Shown here piece by piece: positions 52,879 to 61,787 of a stretch of DNA of 64,000 nucleotides (position 1 is its first letter; every line of letters starts with the position of its first letter). The notes beneath the pieces were generated by a model, which did no database searches, was not told the origin of the DNA, and saw only the letters and a program-made list of their open reading frames with translations. The DNA is from Lewinella sp. W8 (lineage in GTDB: Bacteria > Bacteroidota > Bacteroidia > Chitinophagales > Saprospiraceae): NCBI RefSeq assembly GCF_004375085.3, contig NZ_SNAQ03000003.1:62001-126000 (forward strand), read 5' to 3'. Made by a program: the position numbers and the translations under genes.

Positions 52879-54603
52879 TTACTCACTCGCCAAACTCTGC
52901 TCCATGTTGTTGAGTTCTTCCTTGATTTCGGCGTAAGTTCCCTCAAGAATGGCGAGGTTCTTTTCTTCCCGGGCGAGCATCTCGTCGAAGCGGCCAAAGT
53001 TCCCCTCAATCCGCCGACTCAGGGTGCTGATGTAGCTTTTCAACTTCTCCTCCAGTTCACTGGCCAGTCGCCCGCGACCTTCCTGGATTTCCTGTTCGAA
53101 ACCCTCCACGATTTTTCGCCGCTTTCCCCGGGTACTGAACCCGGCAAACAGCACGCCGATCGTGGTCAGGATCCCCCCGGTAATGTCCAGTACCGGCAGA
53201 CTGCCTACGGCCATCAGGATTACCCCCAGGGCCGCAACGCCACTACCGGCGGCGAGGTTAGGCGCCAGATTTTCCTTGCCGGCGAAGATGGACTCGTCGG
53301 TGAAGTTTTCCGTTTTGGAGACAAAGCGGTTGAACTGATCCTGCAGATCGCGGAGCACGTTTTCCCTCCGCTCGGCAATGTCGCTGAAGATGTCGTGGTC
53401 ATTCTTGAGGATGGTTTCACTCGACCGGATTTTCAGGTCAATGACCTTGACCATCTGTTGAATGGTCTCCGCCAGGTCCACCACGTTGTCGTTCAGTCTG
53501 GCCTTCAGCTTGGTGTTCAGTTCCTCTTCCAGGGAAGAGGCCAGTCCCTCCAGCCAGTCTTTGGCCCCGGGCGTACTGCCAAAAGTGCTGGCAATGCTGC
53601 GGCGCATCAGCCCCAGAATGCTCAGTCCATTCCGGACTTCATTGACCCGTTCACGGGTGATGCCGTCGTAGGTGAGCAGTAGGTTTTCTACCATCAGGTC
53701 AACCTGCTTGTTGCTCTGGCCAACCTGTTCTTCCAGGGTTTCCTGGATGTCCTTGCGAAAATGAGTATCCGCCTCAAACTGCGTCCTTCTGATCATGAGG
53801 CCGTCGGCGATCCTGCCGTTGATGGTTTGGGCGGTGGTCACACTGTTGATGAGCTTCAGGCGGGGGGCACGCCCCCCGGTAATGTTCTGGCTGATGTAGT
53901 CCCGCAGCGGCGCAAAACCGGTATCCGCTCCTCCCTCCTGTTCCGCCTTGGCGCTGACGGCGAATACCTGCGGGGTCTCAATACCTTCCTTACGGGCCTT
54001 CTCGGCCACCCCTTCCAGGTTGACGCGCAGTTCCTCTGCGGTGGCCAGGTCCTTCTGTTGCAGCACGAAGACGATTTTCTTCCGCCAGTCGCCGTGAATA
54101 AACTGAAAGAAATCCCAGGCCGACTGCCGGTAAGGGTTCTTGGCCTCAAAGACGAAGACGATCAGGTCACTGGCGGGAATGAATTGTTCGGTGATCTCCT
54201 GGTGCTTTTCGACGATCGTATTGGTGCCCGGCGTATCGACGATGGCAATTTCACGCAGAATGTCGACGGGGAGGAAGATCTTTTTGAGGAAGGGATTGAC
54301 CATCACTTCCCGCTTTTCCTCTCCGTAGATGATTTGCTGGATGGTGTCCGTCATGGGCTGAGGGGCCGCCTTGGCAATTTCCTCCCCAGTTGCGAGCAGG
54401 GCGTTGACGAAGCTGGATTTTCCCGCTTTCACCTCCCCGACGATGACGAACATAAAGGGCTCAAAGATGCGGTTTCGCAGCTCGCTGACCGTCTGGGCCA
54501 TCTCTTCGTGTCCGATCCGGATGGTGAGCTCGTGGAGATTTTTGATGATCTCCTCTAATCTGGCCCGTGTGGCCTGAAGTTTCGCGTCGATTAATTGCGA
54601 CAT
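52879..54603 (-). CDS. Bacterial dynamin-like GTPase
   Basis: The 574-aa protein has a dynamin GTPase core with G1 G-E-V-K-A-G-K-S-S near 56-64, a switch-I Thr in M-T-D-T, and G3 D-T-P-G-T-N-T near 123-129. Q-Q-K-D-L stands in place of the usual T/N-K-x-D. Long helices follow (about 290-470). Two hydrophobic segments at about 447-485 (A-A-L-G-V-I-L-M-A-V-G and T-T-I-G-V-L-F-A-G) form a membrane paddle, and a final coiled coil ends at 574. Bacterial dynamins remodel or seal membranes, in some cases during phage infection. No second dynamin is adjacent. Confidence 0.9.
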   Translation of the reverse strand: MSQLIDAKLQATRARLEEIIKNLHELTIRIGHEEMAQTVSELRNRIFEPFMFVIVGEVKAGKSSFVNALLATGEEIAKAAPQPMTDTIQQIIYGEEKREVMVNPFLKKIFLPVDILREIAIVDTPGTNTIVEKHQEITEQFIPASDLIVFVFEAKNPYRQSAWDFFQFIHGDWRKKIVFVLQQKDLATAEELRVNLEGVAEKARKEGIETPQVFAVSAKAEQEGGADTGFAPLRDYISQNITGGRAPRLKLINSVTTAQTINGRIADGLMIRRTQFEADTHFRKDIQETLEEQVGQSNKQVDLMVENLLLTYDGITRERVNEVRNGLSILGLMRRSIASTFGSTPGAKDWLEGLASSLEEELNTKLKARLNDNVVDLAETIQQMVKVIDLKIRSSETILKNDHDIFSDIAERRENVLRDLQDQFNRFVSKTENFTDESIFAGKENLAPNLAAGSGVAALGVILMAVGSLPVLDITGGILTTIGVLFAGFSTRGKRRKIVEGFEQEIQEGRGRLASELEEKLKSYISTLSRRIEGNFGRFDEMLAREEKNLAILEGTYAEIKEELNNMEQSLASE

Positions 54604-54778
54604 GGTGCTGTTTTATCTACCGCCCGAATTAGGGTGGTGACTCGGTATTTCCTTCGCCGTAAGGTAAGCATTTGCCCAACGACCTTCGCGAAGGTAGGCG
54701 GTTACGGAAGCTAGGACGATGAAATGAGCGCGGAGTAACATCGAAGTGTTTGCCGGTGACTTCAACGGAATAGCCGTT

Positions 54779-54786
54779 TATCTTTG
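54779..54786 (+). promoter_or_regulatory. Bacteroidota -7 box for the serine hydrolase gene
   Basis: TATCTTTG matches TAnnTTTG exactly and ends 18 bases before the ATG at 54805. This also argues against a TTG start at 54784, which overlaps the box. Confidence 0.65.
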
Positions 54787-54804
54787 ACCACAAATTATTC
54801 CCGC

Positions 54805-56334
54805 ATGTCACTCGTCCATCATTTTGTCATTAATACCAGGAACATAGCCTTATTGGTGTTCCTTTTCGTGCTCTTCCTCCCCCTCACCGCACAAGACGCC
54901 GAGCAGTTCCGGGAAGGCGCCCGCCAGGCTCTCGAGGCTTTTGACGCCCCCGGTTTTGCGGTGGGTATCATTAAGGATGGGGAGGTCGTCCTCTCCGAGG
55001 GCTTCGGCACCAGAACGATCCGCAAGGAGGAGCCGGTGGACGGCCAGACTCTATTCGCCATTGCCTCCAATACCAAGGCCTTCATCGCTACGGCCATCAC
55101 TAAGTTGCACGAGGAAGGGCAGTTGGACCTGGATGCACCAGTGCAGACCTACTTGCCCTATTTTCAATTGTACGACGAGTACGTAAGTCAGCACACTACC
55201 GTCCGGGATTTACTCTGTCACCGGGTCGGTCTGGGTACCTTCAGCGGTGACGCCATCTGGTATAAATCCGAGAAGAGCGCCGAGGAAATCGTGCGCCAGA
55301 TCCGTCATTTGCCGCAGGCCTACGAATGGCGGGGCGGCTACGGATACACAAATCTGATGTTCATCACGGCCGGTGAGGTGATTCGGGCGGTGACGGGCAA
55401 AAGTTGGGCGGAATACGTGCGCGATAATTTCCTCGATCCGCTCGAGATGGCACGTACCCAAACCAGTGTCTTGCCGTTGAGCAACATGGACAACGTCGCC
55501 ACTCCGCACATCACCCAACGAAACAATTTGCCGATCAACATGGCTCCCTGGGAAGCCTCCGGAGCGGCGGGCGGCCTCATCTCGTGTACCGACGACATGC
55601 TGAAGTGGCTGGGTGCTCAGTTGGACCCTCTGCGGTCCGAGGCTGAGGGTATTTTTCCCGCCGAAGCGCGCCATACCTGCATGCGGCCCCACAATCCGAC
55701 CGGAAGGGATAATTTTTACAGTGCTGGCCTGGGGTGGTTCCTCTACGTCCATGGCGGCGAAATCATCGTGACCCACGGCGGGGGATACGACGGGATGTAT
55801 TCCAACGTGATCATGATCCCGAGTCGTAAAATCGGCATCGTGGTGTTGTCCAACAGCATGACGGGGGTTGCCTCGACCCTGGCCCGCTACATTCGGGATA
55901 GCTACCTCGGCCTGGACACAGAAGGCTGGTTGGAGACCGCCGTGAAACGCGAAGCGAGGGGCCGCGAAGCCTGGCAAAAGAAGGTCAGCGCCCCCGCTGA
56001 ACATCGCGTGATGGGCACCAGGCCGAGCCTTGCCCCGGAAGAACTCGTGGGCATTTATCAAGACCCGCTCTACGGCGAAATCTTGATCGGTACCGGTGAG
56101 GATGGCCGCTTGACGCTGTCTTTCCAAGGCGCACCTGCGCTGAGCGCACGGCTCGATCACTGGCATTACGACACCTACTGGCTAGACTGGGAGGAAGAAC
56201 ACGCCTGGTTCAAGGAGGGCACCGTGCGCTTTGACGTTGACAATAATCGGCAAGTAACGGGCATCCGGTTCGACGTGCCAAACGACGACATCTTTTTCGA
56301 GGAGATTAAGATGGAGAAGGTGGGGGAGGAGTAG
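54805..56334 (+). CDS. Exported serine hydrolase (class C beta-lactamase fold)
   Basis: The 509-aa precursor starts at ATG 54805 with a signal peptide (about 12-32, L-T-A-Q). The catalytic S-x-x-K is S-N-T-K near residue 93, the Y-x-N motif is Y-G-Y-T-N near 182, and the third element is H-G-G-G-Y near 327. A C-terminal beta domain of the DUF3471 type (about 410-505) follows. Such proteins hydrolyse D-amino-acid peptides, esters or beta-lactams; this subgroup is not defined by substrate. The C-terminal domain includes a GC-rich stretch resembling the dispersed motif at about 56131. Confidence 0.9.
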   Translation: MSLVHHFVINTRNIALLVFLFVLFLPLTAQDAEQFREGARQALEAFDAPGFAVGIIKDGEVVLSEGFGTRTIRKEEPVDGQTLFAIASNTKAFIATAITKLHEEGQLDLDAPVQTYLPYFQLYDEYVSQHTTVRDLLCHRVGLGTFSGDAIWYKSEKSAEEIVRQIRHLPQAYEWRGGYGYTNLMFITAGEVIRAVTGKSWAEYVRDNFLDPLEMARTQTSVLPLSNMDNVATPHITQRNNLPINMAPWEASGAAGGLISCTDDMLKWLGAQLDPLRSEAEGIFPAEARHTCMRPHNPTGRDNFYSAGLGWFLYVHGGEIIVTHGGGYDGMYSNVIMIPSRKIGIVVLSNSMTGVASTLARYIRDSYLGLDTEGWLETAVKREARGREAWQKKVSAPAEHRVMGTRPSLAPEELVGIYQDPLYGEILIGTGEDGRLTLSFQGAPALSARLDHWHYDTYWLDWEEEHAWFKEGTVRFDVDNNRQVTGIRFDVPNDDIFFEEIKMEKVGEE

Positions 56335-56386
56335 ATGCCAAATGATGCATCGTAGGAAGTCGAACATTCTTTTATCAAGCAATAGA

Positions 56387-56460
56387 GCATTCTCCTCCTA
56401 GGCGTCGAGTCAAGGGGCGGACGCAGTCGCCTATTGACGAGCTCCTCGGAGGTGTAATGC
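56387..56460. repeat. 74-nt imperfect palindrome downstream of the serine hydrolase
   Basis: The outer arms GCATT and AATGC, the CCTCC/GGAGG pair and the inner GTCAA/TTGAC and GGCG/CGCC pairs form a long bulged hairpin. It has no T-tract. The whole 56335-56628 gap contains only this and one dispersed motif. Confidence 0.6.
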
Positions 56461-56480
56461 AGGATCAAGGATCAATTTTA

Positions 56481-56504
56481 TTTGGGCGCGCAGCGCAGGT
56501 GCAA
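56481..56504 (+). repeat. Dispersed GC-rich motif copy
   Basis: TTTGGGCGC, then three variable bases (GCA), then GCGCAGGTGCAA. It is nearly identical to copies at 4535 and 57429; on the minus strand the same motif is at 59585 and 38870. Confidence 0.8.
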
Positions 56505-56628
56505 AGAAGTTGCTATTGGCGCATTATTTATTTCGGTTTGTTAAGCGATATGCTGTCCATCCGGTTGATCGTTCCCATAATGAGTCAACGACTCGTAAAT
56601 AAGATAACCATACACCTTAAGCGTAGAT

Positions 56629-57423
56629 ATGTTCCAGATGGGTTCCTCCCAATTTATTTTCGGTGCCCTCACCGTAATCATTATGGGAATATTTTTAAGG
56701 TCGCCTACTTCTACGACCTCTATGTGTTACACCGTAAAGGGCTTCAATCTTTACGCATACGATACAACCCCCAATATTTTCGAGGCAAAGGTCCTCGCGG
56801 AAGGAAAGGAAGTATACCAACTGGTGGACACTACGGGAACTAAAAATCTTGTGGAAGAAAATGTGGTTTATTTGTGCCAGGTTGAGCGTGTCTTCAAGGG
56901 GAAATCCATCCGTGACACCATAGTGCTTTACTGGAAAATTGATTTTCAAGTGTGGTGGATACCAAGAGTAGGTAAAGAATATATCCTTTACCTGGATTTC
57001 GCTCGGGAAATTACCAACGGGGGGAAGAGCATTTACGAATTTGGCTCTTGCCACCCCGATTTGTTGGCGGGAACTGATGAATACGCAGAGTACGTGATGG
57101 CGCTTAACCATTTGAGCAGGAAGGAATCGACTCGGTTTACTTCAAGAACATCTTTTGTAGAATACTATGATGACCCTTCGGCCCCAAATATCAGGACCCT
57201 GACCGGCGGATTCAGGAACGGGCGGCGACACGGAACGTGGATATTTTACAAACCCTACATCAATTTTTTGAGCGATTCTATCCCGGAGCCGAAGGAGGCG
57301 CTAACCCTTACTTACGAACGGGGGCGATTATTGGACGTAAAGGCCCAGATTGACGATGACCTTACCGCGCCTTTTGTGTCGGGTTGGTATAACCATTATC
57401 GGAGTAAGTTAAACAAGGAATGA
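56629..57423 (+). CDS. Unknown membrane-anchored protein with MORN-like end
   Basis: The 264-aa product has an N-terminal hydrophobic segment (about 8-23) that may be a signal or anchor; ATG 56638 is an alternative start. Residues 45-150 are beta-rich with a V-E-R-V-F-K-G-K-S segment like those in NTR/TIMP-type or copper-binding-like folds. The last 70 residues include G-G-F-R-N-G-R-R-H-G-T-W-I-F-Y, one MORN-like repeat, and L-T-Y-E-R-G-R-L. I do not recognise the family. Codon use looks less GC-rich than neighbours. It is flanked on both sides by copies of the dispersed motif. Confidence 0.65.
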   Translation: MFQMGSSQFIFGALTVIIMGIFLRSPTSTTSMCYTVKGFNLYAYDTTPNIFEAKVLAEGKEVYQLVDTTGTKNLVEENVVYLCQVERVFKGKSIRDTIVLYWKIDFQVWWIPRVGKEYILYLDFAREITNGGKSIYEFGSCHPDLLAGTDEYAEYVMALNHLSRKESTRFTSRTSFVEYYDDPSAPNIRTLTGGFRNGRRHGTWIFYKPYINFLSDSIPEPKEALTLTYERGRLLDVKAQIDDDLTAPFVSGWYNHYRSKLNKE

Positions 57424-57428
57424 TTTTA

Positions 57429-57452
57429 TTTGGGCGCGTAGCGCAGGTGCCA
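57429..57452 (+). repeat. Dispersed GC-rich motif copy
   Basis: TTTGGGCGC, GTA, GCGCAGGTGCCA begins five bases after the preceding stop codon. With the copy at 56481 it brackets the gene between them. Confidence 0.8.
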
Positions 57453-57546
57453 GGTACGCCCGAATTACATCCTTTTACATTCATTTACGGTGGAAAGTAG
57501 GACACCCGGTGACCCCAGGTGACTTTAGCGAAAAATCTGACCACCC

Positions 57547-59049
57547 ATGATCATTTCGCTTTCCCGTAGATGCCTTACCCTGACCCTGCTCTGCTTTTCT
57601 TTCCTGTTCTCGGCTTGCCACGGACAGGAAGTGCCCGACCCCGGTGCTGCGGACGCCCCCCAGCTCCAGCAAATCCGCGAGCTGGTGAGCACCTACGCCG
57701 ACTACGGCGAATTTAACGGCGCGGTGCTGGTTGCCCACCGGGGTAAAGTAGTATTTCAAGAGGCCTACGGCCAGGCCAACATGGAATGGGATATTCCCAA
57801 TACCACCGATACCCGATTCCGGATTGGCTCCATTTCCAAGCAATTTGCGGCGGTGGTGGTCCTGCAACTGGCCGCAGAAGGAAAACTCGATTTGCACGTT
57901 CCAATCAACACCTACCTGCCGGACTATCCGGCGAACAACGGCCAGCAAGTAACCCTACACCACCTGTTGACGCATACGGCCGGTATTCCCAATAACTACC
58001 CCTCCACTAAGCCAGCCATGAATCGACCGGATGCCTACACGGCCCACATGCTAGTGGAGGAATTCGCCGCCCTTCCGCTGGAGTTCACCCCCGGCGAGCG
58101 CTTCGAGTATTCCAACGCAGGATACAACCTGATCGGTTACCTGCTGGAAATCGTGAGCGGTTCGTCCTACGAAGAGCTTCTCCAGGAGCGGATCTTCACT
58201 CCGCTGGGTATGAAAAACTCTGGCTTCGAGCGGCACCGCGCACTGTCCGATCGCCGGGCTTCGGGATACTTTCAGGCGTGGGGAGAATACTACAACGCCA
58301 ACCACGTGGATATGTCCACCGTCTTTGCGGCCGGTGCCCTGTATTCGACCGTGGAGGATTTATTCCTCTGGGATCGGGCACTGTACTCCGGGGACCTGCT
58401 CCCCGAAGCCTACCGTGACCTCATGTTTGAGCGCCACGTCCCGGACCCGAGTTACGATGCGCACTACGGCTACGGCTGGAGCGTCAAAGAAAAACCCCTC
58501 GGCGATTCGGGGGAGGAGGTGCTGACCCTCAGTCATGATGGCGTGATTGACGGATTTTGTGCCCTTCTCACCAGGATTCCCTCCCGGGAGGCCATCGTAA
58601 TCCTGCTCAGCAACGTGCGGCGGGCACCCCTGAATACCATGACCAAAGGGCTCATGGGCATTCTCTACGATCAGCCCTACAGTTTCCCCCGTCGGTCCGT
58701 GGCCTATTCCACCCTGGAGGTAATCAATGCGGAGGGAATAGAGGCAGGAATTCGGTATTTCCATTCGGTTAAGGACGACGAAGGCCACTACCTGATCGAA
58801 GACGAGCTCAACATCATCAGCTACCGGCTGCTGAACGCGGACCGGGCGGACCTGGCCGCCCGGGTCCTGGAACTCGGCATCGAGCAGTACCCCGAGGCCT
58901 TTAACCTGTACGATAGCTACGGGGAAGTCCTCCGTAAACTGGGCCGGATCGATGGCTCGATTGCCAACTACCGGAAGTCACTAGAGCTCAATCCAGAGAA
59001 TACGAATGCGGTGGAGATGCTAAAGGAAATGGGTGTTACTCCAGATTAG
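57547..59049 (+). CDS. Serine hydrolase lipoprotein (beta-lactamase fold) with TPR tail
   Basis: The 500-aa precursor has a lipoprotein signal ending L-F-S-A-C near residue 25. The catalytic S-x-x-K is S-I-S-K near 98-101, Y-S-N near 186 serves as the second motif, and L-S-H-D-G near 328 is the third. The C-terminal region (about 400-497) contains helical pairs with a TPR signature (A-N-Y-R-K-S-L-E-L-N-P). Class C beta-lactamase-like hydrolases with TPR tails are frequent in Bacteroidota; substrate unknown. It is a different subtype from the hydrolase at 54805. Confidence 0.9.
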   Translation: MIISLSRRCLTLTLLCFSFLFSACHGQEVPDPGAADAPQLQQIRELVSTYADYGEFNGAVLVAHRGKVVFQEAYGQANMEWDIPNTTDTRFRIGSISKQFAAVVVLQLAAEGKLDLHVPINTYLPDYPANNGQQVTLHHLLTHTAGIPNNYPSTKPAMNRPDAYTAHMLVEEFAALPLEFTPGERFEYSNAGYNLIGYLLEIVSGSSYEELLQERIFTPLGMKNSGFERHRALSDRRASGYFQAWGEYYNANHVDMSTVFAAGALYSTVEDLFLWDRALYSGDLLPEAYRDLMFERHVPDPSYDAHYGYGWSVKEKPLGDSGEEVLTLSHDGVIDGFCALLTRIPSREAIVILLSNVRRAPLNTMTKGLMGILYDQPYSFPRRSVAYSTLEVINAEGIEAGIRYFHSVKDDEGHYLIEDELNIISYRLLNADRADLAARVLELGIEQYPEAFNLYDSYGEVLRKLGRIDGSIANYRKSLELNPENTNAVEMLKEMGVTPD

Positions 59050-59080
59050 GATGTTTAGATGGTCGAGGAAGGTTATTTAC

Positions 59081-59662
59081 TTAAATAGTTGCCGCCATCG
59101 GCCCCAAACAAAACAGCGCATCCAGCACCGACAAACCCCCCAGAAAACCGTGCCGCTCGGTGAAGACCTGGGGGTATTCCGGCGGCTGAAACTCCCGGAG
59201 GCGTTGCGCTGATTCCCGCAGGAGCGTAAGCGAGAATGCTTCACTGGGCTCCGGGACGACCGGCCACTGGAGGAGGCGACAAACGGTGGCCGTCAGGCTT
59301 TCGTTGAGCGCCCACAGGGTGGGGGGGCGCTGGCGGGCGGCGGCGAATACCTCCTCGGCGTAGTACTCGAAGTAAGGGGCGCGGCCGTAGGCCGTGCGGA
59401 TGGACTGCTCGTGCTCCCGCCACCAGTCGCGGCGGTAGCTGATGCGGACCTCCCGGATGGGCATCTTCTGGTGCTTTCCCTTCTCCAGGGGGACGCTCAG
59501 TGGCATCCGGCCGTTGGGGCCGGCGATGTGGCACCGGTTGCGGAGGCCGCCCTTCTGGTAATTTTCTTGCGCTTCCCAGGTCCAGGCACCTGCGCTTGCG
59601 CCCAAAAGAAACCACGAAAATGGGGGAAAGTACGCCGTGGTGGTGTGAAGTGAATTTGACAT
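59081..59662 (-). CDS. WbqC-like family protein
   Basis: The 193-aa protein matches the WbqC-like family: Y-F-P-P-F-S-W-F near residue 11, the middle L-R-N-R-C-H-I-A-G-P-N-G and L-S-V-P-L-E-K-G. The R-R-D-W-W-R-E-H and Y-Y-A-E-E-V blocks follow, then the F-L-G-G-L-S-V-L-D-A-L-F end. WbqC relatives occur in polysaccharide clusters but their activity is unknown. Residues 19-27 are encoded by a copy of the dispersed GC-rich motif, giving L-G-A-S-A-G-A-W, which looks like an insertion tolerated in the protein. Confidence 0.88.
   Translation of the reverse strand: MSNSLHTTTAYFPPFSWFLLGASAGAWTWEAQENYQKGGLRNRCHIAGPNGRMPLSVPLEKGKHQKMPIREVRISYRRDWWREHEQSIRTAYGRAPYFEYYAEEVFAAARQRPPTLWALNESLTATVCRLLQWPVVPEPSEAFSLTLLRESAQRLREFQPPEYPQVFTERHGFLGGLSVLDALFCLGPMAATI
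59585..59607 (-). repeat. Dispersed GC-rich motif inside a coding sequence
   Basis: On the minus strand it reads TTTTGGGCGC, AA, GCGCAGGTGCC, inside the N-terminal codons of the WbqC-like gene. Confidence 0.7.
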
Positions 59663-59691
59663 AACAAAATGGCCGCTATCGTGTTAGAAGG

Positions 59692-59699
59692 CAAAGCTA
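59692..59699 (-). promoter_or_regulatory. -7 box for the WbqC-like gene
   Basis: TAGCTTTG on the minus strand fits TAnnTTTG, 29 bases before the start codon at 59662. It falls before the ATG at 59705 of the divergent gene and helps choose that start. Confidence 0.55.
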
Positions 59700-59704
59700 A
59701 CGCA

Positions 59705-60169
59705 ATGGACGAGTCCTCCACCTCAATATTCGAACGCAACGTTGATCCCATTCACCAGGCACTCTTTACCCTGGGGGCGGTGTTGGTGGTGGACATCCTC
59801 GGTTCCGGGGTGGCGGCGGCCACGGAAGACGTCGAGACTAACCTTTTTCCCTGGCTCTGTGCGGCGAGCTTCCTCCTGTTTTTTGCCCTGTTTAACGCCA
59901 TTCTCTCGGCCTCCGCGCCCAATATGCTGCGCTACTGGCAGCGAAGCATTTACTCCTTCATGGGACTGGCCCTGGGATCGGGCCTCCTGGCCTGGGCCTT
60001 CAGCTCCCTGACCATTTCCGAAGCGGGCTCCTACCGGTGGATTTTCATTGTGGTTACAGTGGGCTACTTGGTGTTTCTCTCCATGATTGCCTTCCTGAAA
60101 AAGATCGTCACTTTCGCGCAAAAGGAGGAGTGGAACAAACCCAAATTCCGGCAGAAGAAGCGGCGGTAA
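59705..60169 (+). CDS. Four-span inner-membrane protein of unknown family
   Basis: From ATG 59705 the product is 154 aa; ATG 59669 would add 12 residues but overlaps the promoter of the divergent gene. Four hydrophobic segments lie at about 18-37, 46-68, 78-98 and 107-130, followed by a basic tail (K-P-K-F-R-Q-K-K-R-R). No enzymatic motif is visible. The divergent WbqC-like gene shares this intergenic region. A small helper membrane protein of unknown role. Confidence 0.75.
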   Translation: MDESSTSIFERNVDPIHQALFTLGAVLVVDILGSGVAAATEDVETNLFPWLCAASFLLFFALFNAILSASAPNMLRYWQRSIYSFMGLALGSGLLAWAFSSLTISEAGSYRWIFIVVTVGYLVFLSMIAFLKKIVTFAQKEEWNKPKFRQKKRR

Positions 60170-60267
60170 GGTTGTTGACCACGCAGCGACGGATGAACGG
60201 TGATAAACTTCCCGTTCCCCGGGGGCGTTAGCTTGCCATTCAAGTTACCCCCTAATTACCTCCGACC

Positions 60268-60693
60268 ATGATCGTGAATTTGCGCCGCATTGACGATGAC
60301 TACAATATTGAAGCCACCAATGAAGACGGCCTGACCGTGCAGACCGACGGATCACCGGACATCGGTGGCCACAACGCCGCTTTTCGCCCCATGCAAATGC
60401 TGCTGGCCTCCCTGGGGGGCTGTTCCTCCATTGACGTCATTTACCTGCTACGCAAGCAACGGCAGCAGCTGGACGACCTCCAGGTTCAGGTAAGCGCCCA
60501 ACGCCGGGACGAAGAACCGCGGATTTTTACCGACATCCACGTTGCCTACAAACTGTACGGCGACCTGGACGATAAGAAAGCCGAACGCGCCTGCCGCTTG
60601 AGTATGGAAAAGATGTGCTCGGTCAGCCTCATGCTTAAGGCCGGTGGGGTGAAGTTTACCTGGGACTACGAAGTCCTCCCCGCCGAGAAATAG
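60268..60693 (+). CDS. OsmC/Ohr family protein
   Basis: The 141-aa protein has the OsmC layout: strand-rich N-terminus, then F-R-P-M-Q-M-L-L-A-S-L-G-G-C-S-S-I-D with the first redox Cys at about residue 52. A long helix and a second conserved Cys follow in the helix A-C-R-L-S-M-E-K-M-C-S-V. Such proteins reduce organic hydroperoxides with a dihydrolipoyl or thiol partner. It is followed by a GNAT gene only 6 bases later, so the two are co-transcribed. Confidence 0.9.
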   Translation: MIVNLRRIDDDYNIEATNEDGLTVQTDGSPDIGGHNAAFRPMQMLLASLGGCSSIDVIYLLRKQRQQLDDLQVQVSAQRRDEEPRIFTDIHVAYKLYGDLDDKKAERACRLSMEKMCSVSLMLKAGGVKFTWDYEVLPAEK

Positions 60694-60699
60694 TAGTCC

Positions 60700-61224
60700 A
60701 TGTTGGTGCGGGAATTAAGGACCGAGCGTTTGATTCTCCGGCCGTTCCGGCCGGAAGACGCCGAGGCGCTGTACCGCCTGAATGGCGACCCCGAAGTCAT
60801 GCGCTGGCTACCCAAAGACGAAATATTCGCTTCCCTAGAGGAGGCGGAAAATTTCCTCCGGGATTACCTGCGGGCCGCGGAGACCTGGCCCTTTGCCCGC
60901 TGGGCCGTAACCGCGAAAGTTTCCGGTGATTTTCTGGGCTGGTGCGGTCTGCGGGAGCAGGCTAACGGACGGGTGGACCTGGGCTACCGCTTGCTGCGGG
61001 AACACTGGGGGAAGGGCTACGCCACGGAATCCAGTCAGGCTTGGCTGGCCTACGGTTTCGACCAGGGAGGGCTTACGTCTATCATCGCGCGTACGGCTGC
61101 CGGCAACGCCCGCAGTCAGCGCACCCTGGAGAAGCTGGGCTTCCGCCTGGAGGGATCGTTTACGGACGAGGACGAGGGTTGGGAAGGATTGCTTTACCGG
61201 TGTGATCGATTGATCAACCCCTAG
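60700..61224 (+). CDS. GNAT acetyltransferase (RimJ/RimL-like)
   Basis: The 174-aa protein begins with the RimJ/L-type opening L-R-T-E-R-L-I-L-R-P-F. It has D-L-G-Y-R-L-L-R-E-H-W-G-K-G-Y-A-T-E with the acetyl-CoA pyrophosphate loop near residue 105, and the A-G-N-A-R-S-Q-R-T-L-E-K-L-G-F end block. It transfers acetyl from acetyl-CoA to an amino group, commonly a protein N-terminus or small amine. Six bases separate it from the OsmC gene. Confidence 0.92.
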   Translation: MLVRELRTERLILRPFRPEDAEALYRLNGDPEVMRWLPKDEIFASLEEAENFLRDYLRAAETWPFARWAVTAKVSGDFLGWCGLREQANGRVDLGYRLLREHWGKGYATESSQAWLAYGFDQGGLTSIIARTAAGNARSQRTLEKLGFRLEGSFTDEDEGWEGLLYRCDRLINP

Positions 61225-61230
61225 CGTAAT

Positions 61231-61249
61231 GCGATTCCTTGGGAATCGC
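61231..61249. repeat. Short perfect hairpin beside element B
   Basis: GCGATTCC-TTG-GGAATCGC lies seven bases after the GNAT stop and ends 21 bases before element B. The spacing equals that of the hairpin beside element A. Confidence 0.75.
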
Positions 61250-61270
61250 AGCCGATAAAGATGATGCACC

Positions 61271-61787
61271 GTAGGGACAAGGCATGTGTTGGTTAGCACA
61301 AAGTTGTAACCCATGTAGTGGCGTTGAGTTACGACTGTATATTGCATTGTACTCTGTGCTCCATGAAGTATTTCCTTTGCTACCTTCAGGTGTGTCGGAT
61401 CGTCAGTGAACCGTAGCCATTAGTCTAATGAGTTAATCACCTATTCTGAATTATTCCTCTTGAGGAAATTAGCAAATAATTGAGGTTAAATGGTGTTTCC
61501 TTTCCCCGAAAGGAAACCGAATCAGACTGGGATAACTAAAGGACCTTCCGCAAAAGAATGTGACAAATCGATCTTGTCTAATCTTACTTTCTTTGCTGGT
61601 GTGGTCGCCTTTCGGGGAAAGGCGACCACACCAAGATTTTCCAAAGGGTGGGTGATTTCGACCTTCAGATGATCATACCTATCAAGACGCCCGGAACCTA
61701 AAAATTTAGACTACAATATTACTGGACACAATTTAGCCTCTAGAAGGTGTATAACTCTACGCCATCCCACACATACCTTGTCCCTAC
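61271..61787. mobile_element. MITE-like structured element, copy B (inverted relative to A)
   Basis: This 517-bp block has imperfect terminal inverted repeats (30 of 39 bases) starting GTAGGGACAAGG. It aligns as reverse complement to 51525-52014 across its length. Its inner hairpins are 61495-61517 and 61597-61633; the latter has a perfect 17-bp stem and GGG loop. Stretch 61492-61551 is identical to the complement of 51761-51820. No coding capacity is seen. Same interpretation as copy A. Confidence 0.75.

Noticed and set aside
53761-54558. 265-codon plus-strand frame opposite the dynamin gene
   Set aside because: The GTPase motifs on the minus strand are unambiguous.
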